Below, one piece after another: positions 21,168 through 29,880 of a DNA stretch of 64,000 nucleotides. The notes beneath the pieces were generated by a model that saw only the letters and a list, made by a program, of their open reading frames with translations, made no database searches and was not told where the DNA came from. Position numbers and translations under genes: made by a program. The stretch comes from Tilletia caries (Eukaryota; Basidiomycota; Exobasidiomycetes; Tilletiales; Tilletiaceae), in contig JALUTQ010000030.1 of assembly GCA_032718865.1 (NCBI GenBank), positions 682,001-746,000 on the forward strand, read 5' to 3'. Position 1 is the stretch's first letter, and every line of letters starts with the position of its first letter.

Positions 21168-22469
21168 ATGAGCAACACCCCGAGCGGATCGGTTTCGCGC
21201 AACACTCGCACCGGTGGCCCCACCATCGAAGAGTTCCGCGCGCTGGAGTCGGCGTCCGCGACGATCAGCGAACGTGTCGACGCCCTCGGTTCCCAGCAGC
21301 GCGCCGAGGTCGGCGACCTCCGCGACCGCATTCAAGCAGTCGCCACCACCCAGGAAGACCGTTTCGGTCGCCTGGAATCCCGTCTCGAGGCCTTCTTCGA
21401 CCAGATCAAAGCAAAGCAAGAGCCCTCCACCACCTCCGGCGTCTCGACCGAAAGCCCCAACCCCGCCACCTCCGCGTCCTCCGGCTCCGGCGCGTCCGCG
21501 AAGGTCTACACCGTCAAGACTGAGGACACCGGCACCTTCGACGGCACCCCCGAAAACCTCGAGCTGTTCCTCGCTCGAGTCCAGGCAATCCGGTTCGCCG
21601 AGACGGACGCGGGATGGGACCGTGCCGTGCTTCGCGCGATCACGCTCGTGTTGCGGGGGCGGGCGGCCATCTGGCATTCAACGCTGACCGACAAACAGCG
21701 CGCTGGCCTATGCCGTATCGACTACTGGTTCGAGGCCCTCCGCGAGAACTTCTCGCCGCAATCCACCGTCGTCCGTCAACAAGCCCGCGACCGAACGTGG
21801 GATCCGGACCACGAGGATATCCTTGGCTTCGTGTTCGCGAAGATCGCCTTGCTCAAGGTTGGATTCCGGAACATGACCGAGGAGGATGTCGTCCAGGAGA
21901 TCGCTGATCGACTGCCCGTCGACATCCAGATGCTTCTCCGCCAGCCGCGGGAGCGCCAACCATCGCTCGTACGGCTGCGAGAGGAGTTACGGATCCAGGA
22001 GGTCTTCTGGCGCATCCGCCACAATCGGCCCCTGCTTCCCTCCTCGGCCGTCGAGACCGCGAGCCCGTCTCTCGTCACGGGTGGCCAACGGACCTCCTCG
22101 TTTGCCGAGTTGGTCGTTCCGGCCGCACATCCGGTCTCCGCCCAGGCTTCGTCCGACCGTCGCCCTTTCCGTGGCTCCGTCGCCCAGCGCCGCGGGAAGG
22201 CATACGCCGAGGACTTCGATCCATCCCTGCTGGGCCGCGGAAAGAGTCCTCGAACCGGAAAGGAGAACACTCCCAATTACCGGGTGCCCGGCACCGATGA
22301 GACGATCTGGTGCGAGCGACCCTGCAACCGCTGCGGCGGCGCTCATTTCGACTTCGCCCACGACCACTCGGTCTCGAAGCCACAGGCTCGGTTCGCTGAG
22401 GAAGCAGACGACGATGGTTACCCAGCCACGTCCTTCGTCGCGGACACCACACGTCCAGGCGACTCATAG
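21168..22469 (+). CDS. gag: Gag polyprotein of the Ty3 element
   Basis: 433 codons from the ATG at 21168, 81 bp after the LTR. Residues 14-80 form a heptad-rich coiled coil (EFRALESASATISERVDAL...DRFGRLESRLEAFF). A Ser/Pro/Ala linker follows, then a capsid-like segment with TFDGTPENLELFLARVQAI, WDRAVLRAITLVLRGRAAIW and FEALRENFSP. The C-terminus has a zinc-knuckle-like motif PCNRCGGAHFDFAHDH (Cys-x2-Cys-x3-His-x4-His, not the usual CCHC) and an acidic end. Gag builds the virus-like particle in which reverse transcription occurs. The stop at 22467-22469 precedes the pol frame by about 460 bp, so how pol is expressed is unclear. Confidence 0.9.
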   Translation: MSNTPSGSVSRNTRTGGPTIEEFRALESASATISERVDALGSQQRAEVGDLRDRIQAVATTQEDRFGRLESRLEAFFDQIKAKQEPSTTSGVSTESPNPATSASSGSGASAKVYTVKTEDTGTFDGTPENLELFLARVQAIRFAETDAGWDRAVLRAITLVLRGRAAIWHSTLTDKQRAGLCRIDYWFEALRENFSPQSTVVRQQARDRTWDPDHEDILGFVFAKIALLKVGFRNMTEEDVVQEIADRLPVDIQMLLRQPRERQPSLVRLREELRIQEVFWRIRHNRPLLPSSAVETASPSLVTGGQRTSSFAELVVPAAHPVSAQASSDRRPFRGSVAQRRGKAYAEDFDPSLLGRGKSPRTGKENTPNYRVPGTDETIWCERPCNRCGGAHFDFAHDHSVSKPQARFAEEADDDGYPATSFVADTTRPGDS

Positions 22470-22929
22470 GATTTTTGAATGTCCGCAACGACGTAAAACT
22501 ATTCACCATCAGCAAAGAGCTACCCCCTCTTCCCGTACCACCGCATCCACCTGACAGGGCGCTTAGCGGTGTCTTGGATGGTGATGTGCTGCGCACGGGA
22601 GACGGAAGAGAGAGACGCGCCTCTCTGTCGATGAAAGACGAAAGACAGTATCAGTCCTCTCGTCCTGGTGAGCTCGCGCATATTGAGCCTCACTGCAGCC
22701 CTCGTCACTCACCTGACGGATGCAAGAGCCGTGGAGAGTGGGCTGCGTCCCCTTGTGGTCCAACTGGGGACCTCTCCACGGGGTACTGCGCACCGCTAGT
22801 TCCACGCGTAGTGAAGGCAGAGGAACTGGACCACCCTCTGACCGGTGACTCCGTGGACAATTCTTCAGGGAGTCTCCTCCTCCCCTCATAGCTTCGTCAG
22901 AGTCGGGTACTGAAGTTAATGAGTCTCTT
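22470..22929 (+). other. gag-pol spacer with a 138-codon open frame
   Basis: Between the gag stop and the open pol frame a different frame is open from 22475 to 22891 (starting at TTG; reads LPPLPVPPHPPDRALSGVLDG). It has no recognisable domain. No clear slippery site with an in-frame overlap is seen, because the gag stop lies well upstream of the pol frame. An intron, internal initiation or a subgenomic mRNA would be needed. Confidence 0.45.
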
Positions 22930-25900
22930 TTGAATCAGCATGCATCGTCGCTGTGGTTTGATAATCGACCACAGCTGCATGTCGTTCGGGCCTTACCGGT
23001 CGACGAGAATAGTCGACCTCTTGCCCGTCCAACCCGACGACGTGGCACGGTTGTGCGGTTGCCACCCGGTACTGACACTGGTACCGGCCGCGCTCACCGT
23101 CGCCACGTTCCCCTCACAACCCATATCCATCTGAACGACGCTGGCTCGCCTGCCCTCTCTTCATTGCTTGATACAGGCGCGTCGCTGTCCTGCATTGACG
23201 CGGCGTTGCTGGCAAAGCTGGGCGGGACGCCGAGCGGATCACCCATGCGCGTGCATGGTCTAGGGGACGTCGAGACTCTCGGCTGGGCCACCATCACGTT
23301 CTTCGTTCCGGCCCGGGACTCGCACGGCTTCGCCCTGATGTTGGAGGTCGAGCTGGACTTCCATGTCCTGCCTGCCTTCGCGCCTGGTCTGCTGCTCGGC
23401 CTGGACTTCATCCAAGGCCACGGTGTGACCATCGACGCGCCGCGCGGGCAGGCCACTGTCCTCCGTTACGCGTTCGATGTTGCCGAGCATCTGCCGAGTC
23501 CCGCTGCGAAGGAAGCCGCTCTGTGCTGCGCGGAGTCCGTCTGCTTGCCGGGTCGATCCATGACGTGGATACCCGTGGATGTTGCTGCGTTGTCGACCGC
23601 CGTTGACTACACATTCCATCCGCGGTTGATGACCGACCCGGATGAAACGATCAAGGTAGCTGGTCCTGCTGCGCTCGGCAATCGCTCGACGACGCATGTC
23701 CTCTTGGGAAACTACGGCACACGCCCCGTTCACCTCGACCGCCGCACACCCGTGGTTGACGCCGTTGCAGCCCAGCTTGGCGACGTGTCTGCCGAGCCAG
23801 ATGTGAGCCACAACTTCGAGCTCGGCTACGCAATGCCTCCGGCCATGGTGCAGGCCGCTGCGACCGACCCTGGCGCCTGGACGCCCTCTCCCGCCACTGG
23901 TGATGACGTCGACGACAGTGTCGCGTCTCCTCTCGACTTGTTCGAGAACGTCGAGGAGCCAGCCGCGTCCTTGACTCGTGATGCGGAGACCGTACTCGTC
24001 GACGATCACTTCCGAGTCGGTGTCGACGCGTCGGGCGCTCCACACCCCGACGTAGTGGCATTGCTCCGTCGAAACGAGGCGGCGTTTGCTCTGGATGGAC
24101 GTCCCGGATTGATCAAGGGCGAGGAGATGCCGATCACGTTGCAGGAAGGGGCGCAACTGCGATCCGAGCCGCCCCGCCGAGCGAGTCCCGAGAAGCGAGA
24201 AGCCATGGACAAGGCCATTGAGCAGCTGCTCGACTGGGAGGTGATTGAGCCGAGCACGAGCCCGGTCTCGTTTCCGGTACTGATGGTCCGGCAGTACAAC
24301 AAGTGGCGGTTTTGTGTTGACTACCGGAACCTGAACTCCGTGACGGTTGCCGATCGGTATCCTCTCCCCACCACCGACGCCGTGTTCCAGACTCTTCAAG
24401 GCAAGCGTTGGTACAGCTCCCTTGACGCCATCCGTGGGTACCACCAGCACCCCGTCCGCGAAGCCGATCGTTGGAAGACCGCGTTCGTCTGCCATCGCGG
24501 CCTGTACGATCTGAAAGGGGAGTTTAACGCAAGCTTTTATTCTCGGTCTTGTCTGACTACTTGCTATGCTTTTTATCGCTATATTAGAAATAACAGAAAT
24601 CATGCTGTGTTTTATAAACGTTACCAGTATCGGACTGTGCCATTCGGTCTGCGGAATGCGCCGGCGGTGTTCCAGCGGATGATGGACCGCGTGCTGGGGG
24701 AGTTGCGTTGGAAGACGGCGGTGGTCTACATCGACGATGTTGTGGCCGCGACCGCGACGCTCGAGGAGCACCTGGAAACATTGGAGGTGATCTTGTCTCG
24801 GGCCACGACGATGGGTCTTAAGTTCTCCCCCTCGAAGTGTACGTTCGCTGTGCCCAGTTTGACTCTGCTGGGGCGGAAGGTGTCAGGCGCGGGTATCGCT
24901 GTGTGGCAAGACCGCGCCAAGGCTGTGTTGGATCTGCCCGCGCCAACCACGCTCCGGGACCTGTACCATGTCCTTGGCCTGTTTGGATATTACCGCGGCT
25001 TCATCCCTCGGTATGCGGAGCGGGCCGAGCCCTTGACTCGCTTGACCCAAGGTTGGCGCTGGGAGTCGGTCGGCGATCGGACACGGTTGGTCCGGAAGGA
25101 CGGGACCGTAGCAAATGCAGACAAAGAGCGTCTGGAGTGGGCCGACGCTCAGGAGCGCAGTTTCGTCGACCTGAAAAATGCTATCGCTCGCCCGCCCGTC
25201 CTTGCGCATCCTGACCCGACGCGCCCGTACGTGCTGTACGTCGACGCTAGTAAGGACGCGTTTGCCGCTGTCCTTCACCAGATCTTCGAAGATCCGGTGG
25301 CTGATACGGCCACAGCTGCGTTCCCTCTTGCACCTGCTGCTTTGGTGTCGGCTGAGCGCTGGTTGGCCTGGCTTCGGACCGACCGTTTCTTCGGGCCGAT
25401 TCTCCGTCGTGTTGAGAGCGACGACGCCAGCGACTCTGAGTGGATTGTCGATCAAGGCTTGCTGCTGCGCCGTGTGGATGGTCGGCTGGCTTTGCCCGAG
25501 GCCGCTGCTCCGCTGGTGTTTCGTTCAGTCCACGATGACAACGGTCATTTTGGTTACACGAAGACCTGCCTAGCAGTGATGAAGAATTACTGGCGGCCTC
25601 GGCTGGCGGAGATGGTGTCCGCGTGGGTGCGGCACTGCGCTGTGTGTCAGCGCGTGAAGCTGAGTCGTCGCGTCGGCGAGTTGGATGTGGACAAGGACGC
25701 GCAGTTCCCTTTTGAGACTTGCTCCTTTGATCTCGTGCTTGGCCTACCACGGTCACAGTCCGGGAACGATGCTGTGCTGGTGATGCACAATGTGTTTTCG
25801 CGCATGGTGTTGCTCGAGCCCTGTAAGGCCACGATCGACGCTGCCGGCATCGCTGCGCTGATCAGCAACCGCATCCTGCGGTTGGGCTGGCGGCCTCGCC

Positions 25901-27330
25901 GCTTGGTGTCGGATTCCGAGGCGCGGGTTACGGGTCGAGTAATGCAGGCGTTGGCGGACTCGTTGAAGGCTCGGCTGACCCCATCCCCGCCTCACCACCA
26001 GCAGGCAAACGTCGTGGAACGAGCGGTGCAGACAGTGCAGCACACCTTGCGCGCCCTGACGGAAAAGGGCGCTGCTGGGTGGGATCGTCGCGTCGTCCCT
26101 GCCGTGGAGGTCGCCATGAATAGCACCCCAAATGTGACCACCGGTTACGCGCCGTTCGACCTTGTATTCCTTGCACATCCGGGGGCCGCGCATGCCGTCA
26201 TCGATGCCGGTAATGCCCGACCCGGGGAGTCGTTCGAGGACCGGCTGTTGGCTGCGAATGAGCGGCTCGAGGATGCTCGTCGAACCATCGGCGTGGCGCG
26301 CGCGCAACAGAAACGTCGGTACGACGCGTCGCGTGGGGCGTTACCGGTGCTCGCTGTAGGGGACAAGGTGTTCGTTCGTCTGCGTGACCGTCCCGTTGCT
26401 GGATTTGGTCAGGGCAAGCTTGATGGGCGAAAGCTGGGCCCGTTCCGTGTCGGCGAGGTGCTATCGGACCATCGGGTGCGTTTGGACCTGCCGGAGTCCC
26501 TGGGGATCGGCAAAGAGTTCGCTGTGGATCAGCTAGATGTTCCTCCTCGCTCGCCGGATCCGTTGGCTGCGAGCAGAGACCTACCTGATATTGTTCCTCC
26601 TCTGGCCATTGCCGACGATGCCGCGCCCGGTCGTGCTCTTGTTGATGAGCAGAGGCCTGCGGCCGAGCCGAACGCGCGTGTCGACCCGGACAGGGGACCG
26701 GATACCGCAGCGGGCGGCCTTGCTGATGACGAGGTAGTCGAGAATGTCGATCCGATGCTGGGGCCGCGTGCGCGGGGTGCGCCGTCTGCTCTGCGCGACT
26801 TCGTTCTGTGCGTCCAAGGCGCGGCGGTTGCGGACACTGTGGTGGCCACCGCGGAGGAGGCTGACGGTTCTATGGCTGTCGGGATTGCGTTGGCTGCTGC
26901 TGCAAAAGGCGTAGGAGAGGCACCCGTTGTTGTGCCGACTGAGCTGCTGAGGGGCCCGCTGCCTGCGCCGAGGCAAGTCCAGATCGGAGGCCGGTCAGTG
27001 ATGTTGCGTGAACGACCTATTGCGTATCAATCACGACTTACCACCCCATCGGAGAAACGCTTGGTGGCTCCCGAGCTTGAGCTTTGCTGCTTCGCGTGGG
27101 CTTTCGCCCGTATGGCCCACTTGCTCGAAGGCGCAGAGATCACGGTGGTAACGGACCATCTTCCTATGGGCGCAATGCTGCAGTCCGATGCGGGCGCACG
27201 GTATGGACCGACGATTTCGCGTTGCCGAGCGCTGGTGCTGCCGCACTTACACTCGTTCCGCTTCGTACACCGGTCCGGAAAGTCGCACACCAACGTCGAC
27301 GCTCTTTCACGCTTGCCAGTTGCTCCTTGA
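22930..27330 (+). CDS. pol: Pol of the Ty3 element: PR-RT-RNaseH(N)-IN-RNaseH(C)
   Basis: One open frame of 1466 codons, counted from a TTG at 22930; the true start is unknown. Order by residue: retropepsin active site LLDTGAS (about 79-85); reverse transcriptase about 420-690 with VDYRNLNSV, LRNAPAVFQRMMD and YIDD at about 600; LFGYYRGFIPRYAERAEPL; the RNase H start LYVDASKDAFAAVLHQ (Asp about 772); integrase zinc finger His-x3-His ... CAVCQ (about 865-905); the catalytic core with FDLVLGL, LVSDSEARV and the Glu in NVVERAVQ; and a GPF module (RKLGPFRVGEV). After a 160-residue Ala-rich linker, the missing RNase H remainder follows: RPIAYQSRL, APELELCCFAWAFA, VVTDHLPMGAML and NVDALSRL at the C-terminus. 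A 39-codon AT-rich insertion lies at about residues 527-565, before the YRTVPFGL motif. No stops interrupt it. Confidence 0.93.
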   Translation: MNQHASSLWFDNRPQLHVVRALPVDENSRPLARPTRRRGTVVRLPPGTDTGTGRAHRRHVPLTTHIHLNDAGSPALSSLLDTGASLSCIDAALLAKLGGTPSGSPMRVHGLGDVETLGWATITFFVPARDSHGFALMLEVELDFHVLPAFAPGLLLGLDFIQGHGVTIDAPRGQATVLRYAFDVAEHLPSPAAKEAALCCAESVCLPGRSMTWIPVDVAALSTAVDYTFHPRLMTDPDETIKVAGPAALGNRSTTHVLLGNYGTRPVHLDRRTPVVDAVAAQLGDVSAEPDVSHNFELGYAMPPAMVQAAATDPGAWTPSPATGDDVDDSVASPLDLFENVEEPAASLTRDAETVLVDDHFRVGVDASGAPHPDVVALLRRNEAAFALDGRPGLIKGEEMPITLQEGAQLRSEPPRRASPEKREAMDKAIEQLLDWEVIEPSTSPVSFPVLMVRQYNKWRFCVDYRNLNSVTVADRYPLPTTDAVFQTLQGKRWYSSLDAIRGYHQHPVREADRWKTAFVCHRGLYDLKGEFNASFYSRSCLTTCYAFYRYIRNNRNHAVFYKRYQYRTVPFGLRNAPAVFQRMMDRVLGELRWKTAVVYIDDVVAATATLEEHLETLEVILSRATTMGLKFSPSKCTFAVPSLTLLGRKVSGAGIAVWQDRAKAVLDLPAPTTLRDLYHVLGLFGYYRGFIPRYAERAEPLTRLTQGWRWESVGDRTRLVRKDGTVANADKERLEWADAQERSFVDLKNAIARPPVLAHPDPTRPYVLYVDASKDAFAAVLHQIFEDPVADTATAAFPLAPAALVSAERWLAWLRTDRFFGPILRRVESDDASDSEWIVDQGLLLRRVDGRLALPEAAAPLVFRSVHDDNGHFGYTKTCLAVMKNYWRPRLAEMVSAWVRHCAVCQRVKLSRRVGELDVDKDAQFPFETCSFDLVLGLPRSQSGNDAVLVMHNVFSRMVLLEPCKATIDAAGIAALISNRILRLGWRPRRLVSDSEARVTGRVMQALADSLKARLTPSPPHHQQANVVERAVQTVQHTLRALTEKGAAGWDRRVVPAVEVAMNSTPNVTTGYAPFDLVFLAHPGAAHAVIDAGNARPGESFEDRLLAANERLEDARRTIGVARAQQKRRYDASRGALPVLAVGDKVFVRLRDRPVAGFGQGKLDGRKLGPFRVGEVLSDHRVRLDLPESLGIGKEFAVDQLDVPPRSPDPLAASRDLPDIVPPLAIADDAAPGRALVDEQRPAAEPNARVDPDRGPDTAAGGLADDEVVENVDPMLGPRARGAPSALRDFVLCVQGAAVADTVVATAEEADGSMAVGIALAAAAKGVGEAPVVVPTELLRGPLPAPRQVQIGGRSVMLRERPIAYQSRLTTPSEKRLVAPELELCCFAWAFARMAHLLEGAEITVVTDHLPMGAMLQSDAGARYGPTISRCRALVLPHLHSFRFVHRSGKSHTNVDALSRLPVAP
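24508..24624 (+). other. 117-bp AT-rich in-frame insertion in the RT domain
   Basis: Directly after the conserved HRGLY motif and directly before QYRTVPFGL lie 117 bp of about 35% GC in a strongly GC-rich gene. The trinucleotide TAC occurs at both junctions. The insert is open in frame (39 codons, aromatic- and Asn-rich). Removing gtacg...ccag as a GT-AG intron would take out 124 bp and break the frame, so it is not a simple intron. Its source is unknown. Confidence 0.75.
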
Positions 27331-27364
27331 CGACCAGAGACGGTCGTCTTCTCTCGTCGGGGGA

Positions 27365-27641
27365 TGTGCTATCGGCCCGATAGCCTTTACATCCCTTATC
27401 TTATCTTCCTTCTCAGACTCCACTTCAGACTCAACTCCCTTTGTTATGCACTCCTCCATTTCCCTTTGTCCTTGCCACTTTCTCCCAGGTCGTGATCATG
27501 ATCATCGTTCCCAGCAGCTCTTCCTATAACTTCCTCTCTCTTGTACATAATTCCCTTCTCTTTCCTCTCAATCAATCCTCACACTTCTCACTTCGCCTAC
27601 TTCTTGGTTGCGGTACTTAGTGATAAGTTACTGTGAGCACA
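27365..27641 (+). repeat. 3' LTR
   Basis: 277 bp, TGTGCT...AGCACA, with two substitutions relative to the 5' LTR. It is preceded by a short G run (27359-27363), which may be the end of the polypurine tract. It abuts a minus-strand gene fragment that it probably truncates. Confidence 0.95.
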
Positions 27642-27649
27642 AATCAACC

Positions 27650-28117
27650 TGATCAGATGCAGAGGCACGGCACGCTTGACCACTTGCCACCTGTCATCGT
27701 ACCTGTTCTCCCCCGAGCCACGGGGAATGTCGTCGAAGTCTATGGAGGTATGACTGCCGTTAGAAGGAGGCCGTTGAATTACACGTGCATGGAAGTTGTC
27801 TCGTAGATGCGTGAGGCCTTCCACACCCTTGAGACTCTCCGCAAGCTGGGCCAATGACTGCTTCGTGCCGATCACCGCAGGCTCGACCCGGGAGTGGGAG
27901 TGAGCAGCAATGACGACCATCGCCACTCTGTCGTTGTTCGATGCCGAAGTCGCCTAATGAACCGCACAGCAAGCTCAGTCCAAGCTTCGCATGGCGGGAA
28001 GATCGCGGCACTCACCAGTTTCCGGGCCTTCTTTGCCACGACAGCCAGAATCCTCCTCGCGTCGTACTCAACCGCGTTCCCTGTGTTTGTTTGATGCCAC
28101 TTGTTGACCTTGGCCAT
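27650..28117 (-). pseudogene. unrecognised gene fragment cut by the Ty3 3' LTR
   Basis: From an ATG at 28117 the minus strand reads MAKVNKWHQTNTGNAVEYDARRILAVVAKKARKL and then a donor-like gtgagt. Past a likely intron it reads VVIAAHSHSRVEPAVIGTKQSLAQLAESLKG and TSIDFDDIPRGSGENRYDDRW down to the LTR at 27641. The segments look like real coding sequence. I do not recognise the family. The upstream side is bounded by the element starting at 28151. Confidence 0.45.
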
Positions 28118-28724
28118 TGTCGTTTCGTATCCGCTCGTGTCCGCTTTGAGTAAGGTTGTCCCCGGAGTAACGCGGAGGACTCCGCCTCCGCACTTCCAAA
28201 TTCCGCCGGAATTTTGAGTTTTTGAGGCGAGCTCCGCCTCCGCAGACTAAGACAGAGCTGAAAAACCCAGCTCCGCGTTCCGACGGGATTATACAAAAGT
28301 TGAAATCCCAGCTCTGCGCTCCGCGTTTTTTTTTTGTGCGTTTTCATAATGCTCCTCCGTGCTCCGTGTATGCGGAGCTCGGAATTCCGCGGAATACCGT
28401 CGGAGCGCAGTGGTGGTTTAAGGACTCTAATACAATCAGAGCTTTAAATTCACCGTCCGACGTTGTTGCGGTATTGACTCCAGTGCTATTCTGAAGCTCT
28501 CAACGGATGATGGCGCCTGTTTTATCCCCTGCCCGTGTCTCGACGATGCCTGTTTTCTCGGAATTCCGCACATTTCCGCGGAACTTGGACGGAATTCCGG
28601 CGGAGCGCACCCTAAATGAGGTCACGTGACCTCTATTTTCGACTATCACGTGACCTCACAGCTCCGTCGGAACTCCGCGGAAATTTCGCCGGAATTATCA
28701 CATTATTTTGACAGCTCCGTGCTC

Positions 28725-29669
28725 CAAGGATCTTCCCGGATTAGGCCCCGGAGTAGCATTCCTCGGAGCTCCGCGGACTCCGGGGACGCTCTGCACGGGT
28801 ACGGAGCACGGAGCGAGATTTGATCGTTTTCTACTAGCTTTAGATGTGCGGGGCTGAGTCCGACGGACTCCGGGGATGGCAAAGTGGGCTACGTGATGCG
28901 TCAGAGAACAGGGCGGAAGACCTCGGAAAGGCCAGGAAAGGAAGGAGGGCAGGAACGGATCAGGTCGGAACAGGGTAGGAGAAGAGACAGGTCGATTGTT
29001 AAGGAGACAGCTAAGAGCAGAATGACAAGGAGACACGACTATTTATAACCAATGCACATTCGAGAGGTAGAAGGAGATCCGTACTGGCGATGAGAAGAGA
29101 TGTTGCTGATGCGCGTTAGATGGAGATGGCGAGATGTTGAGATCCGTTGGCGGTATCGGTTCGACTGTTCGAGACTGAGCCAGCTCAGCGAGGTGAGCCG
29201 TTGGCGTGGGCCGTCAGCGATCGTTTCGTGACATGATGGCCAGAACTGAGTCACGAGATCAGTTTTTGAAGGATTTCTCGGCCGAATCAGGTCGACATAC
29301 TGTGTATGTCCGCTTTTTTTGGGCAGTAAACCCTTGGAAAGAAATGATATAGACTTCCAAAGCTGCGATTGAACTGTTTCGATGAGATTTGACCTTCTCC
29401 TGAGCCCATGTTGGACTCCTTTCATGACACCCCGGAGTACCCCGGAGTCCGCGGAGTTATTTTGCGGATCACGGAGTCCGTCTGTGAAAAATATACGGAG
29501 CAGGGAGCAGATTCTTGTGTGCAACCGCGACTTCGACGGAGCACGGAGTGCTCGCCAGCTGATCACCAGAAATTTTGCGGAGCGCGGAGCTGGCCGGATC
29601 TCAGACGGAGCTGAGTGGAGCGCCGCCCCGGAGTCCGGGCTCCGGGGATCTACTCCGGGAAGATCCTTA
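28725..29669. mobile_element. nested second-layer hAT-type element (D family)
   Basis: The ends are CAAGGATCTTCCCGG and CCGGGAAGATCCTTA. The body is homologous, in inverse orientation, to the complete copy at 44261-44958, apart from one 335-bp insertion and a short deletion. Flanking octamers ccgtgctc and gactgctc share five positions. No coding capacity. Confidence 0.8.
28899..29233. mobile_element. third-layer 335-bp insertion with 5-bp duplication
   Basis: Compared with the copy at 44261-44958, 335 extra bases are present here, flanked on both sides by TGATG (28894-28898 and 29234-29238), which occurs once in the empty copy. The insert has no terminal inverted repeat and no ORF. A 5-bp duplication would suit a solo LTR, but TG...CA ends are not in the exact place. 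Its family is unknown. Confidence 0.7.
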
Positions 29670-29880
29670 GACTGCTCCGCACTTTTGGCCAGTGGGCCCA
29701 GGATCGGGCTCCGTGCTCCGTGTAAATTACGGCGGAGTCCTCCAGGCGGACTCCGTGCTTTTGAAAGATCAAAAATTTCTCAATAATGAGATCCGCGCTC
29801 CGCCTCCGGCGGAGCCCTCCGTCGGAGGAGTGCGGAGTCCGCAAAACCCCAGCTCCGCGTCAACTCCGGGGACAACCTTA

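Larger units (their letters stand above)
20810..27641 (+). mobile_element. young Ty3/gypsy LTR retrotransposon with rearranged pol
   Basis: The 6,832-bp element has 277-bp LTRs at both ends, each starting TGTGCT and ending AGCACA. It has an open gag (433 codons) and a single open pol frame (1466 codons) with protease, reverse transcriptase, split RNase H and integrase. The LTRs differ at two positions (C/T near 20890 and G/C near 21038 in the left copy), so it inserted recently. Flanking pentamers are gatca and aatca, a 4-of-5 match. Flanking DNA beyond them does not look like the two halves of one repeat. Confidence 0.95.
28151..29880. mobile_element. composite E-family hAT-type element, three layers deep
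   Basis: The outer ends are TAAGGTTGTCCCCGGAGT and the complement ACTCCGGGGACAACCTTA. The left 450 bp match 33854-34303 almost base for base, and the right 210 bp match the right end of that element and 3800-4004. In the middle a second element (28725-29669) is inserted, which itself contains a 335-bp insertion (28899-29233). The outer element holds the paired motif gaggtcacgtgacc ... tcacgtgacctc (28618-28659). It truncates the copia element on its right at 29880. The flanking octamers gctttgag and agagaaac do not match. Confidence 0.8.

Noticed and set aside
21087..21170. self-priming (Tf1-like) mechanism for the Ty3 element
   Set aside because: The bases after the LTR start with TGG and do not complement the first bases of the LTR transcript as far as can be seen.
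24504..24627. possible GT-AG intron covering the AT-rich RT insert
   Set aside because: Its length is 124 bp, so removal would break the reading frame that is open on both sides.
23260..24771. 503-codon minus-strand open frame
   Set aside because: It is antisense to the Ty3 pol protease/RT frame, has no domain, and is explained by the GC-rich codon pattern of the plus strand.
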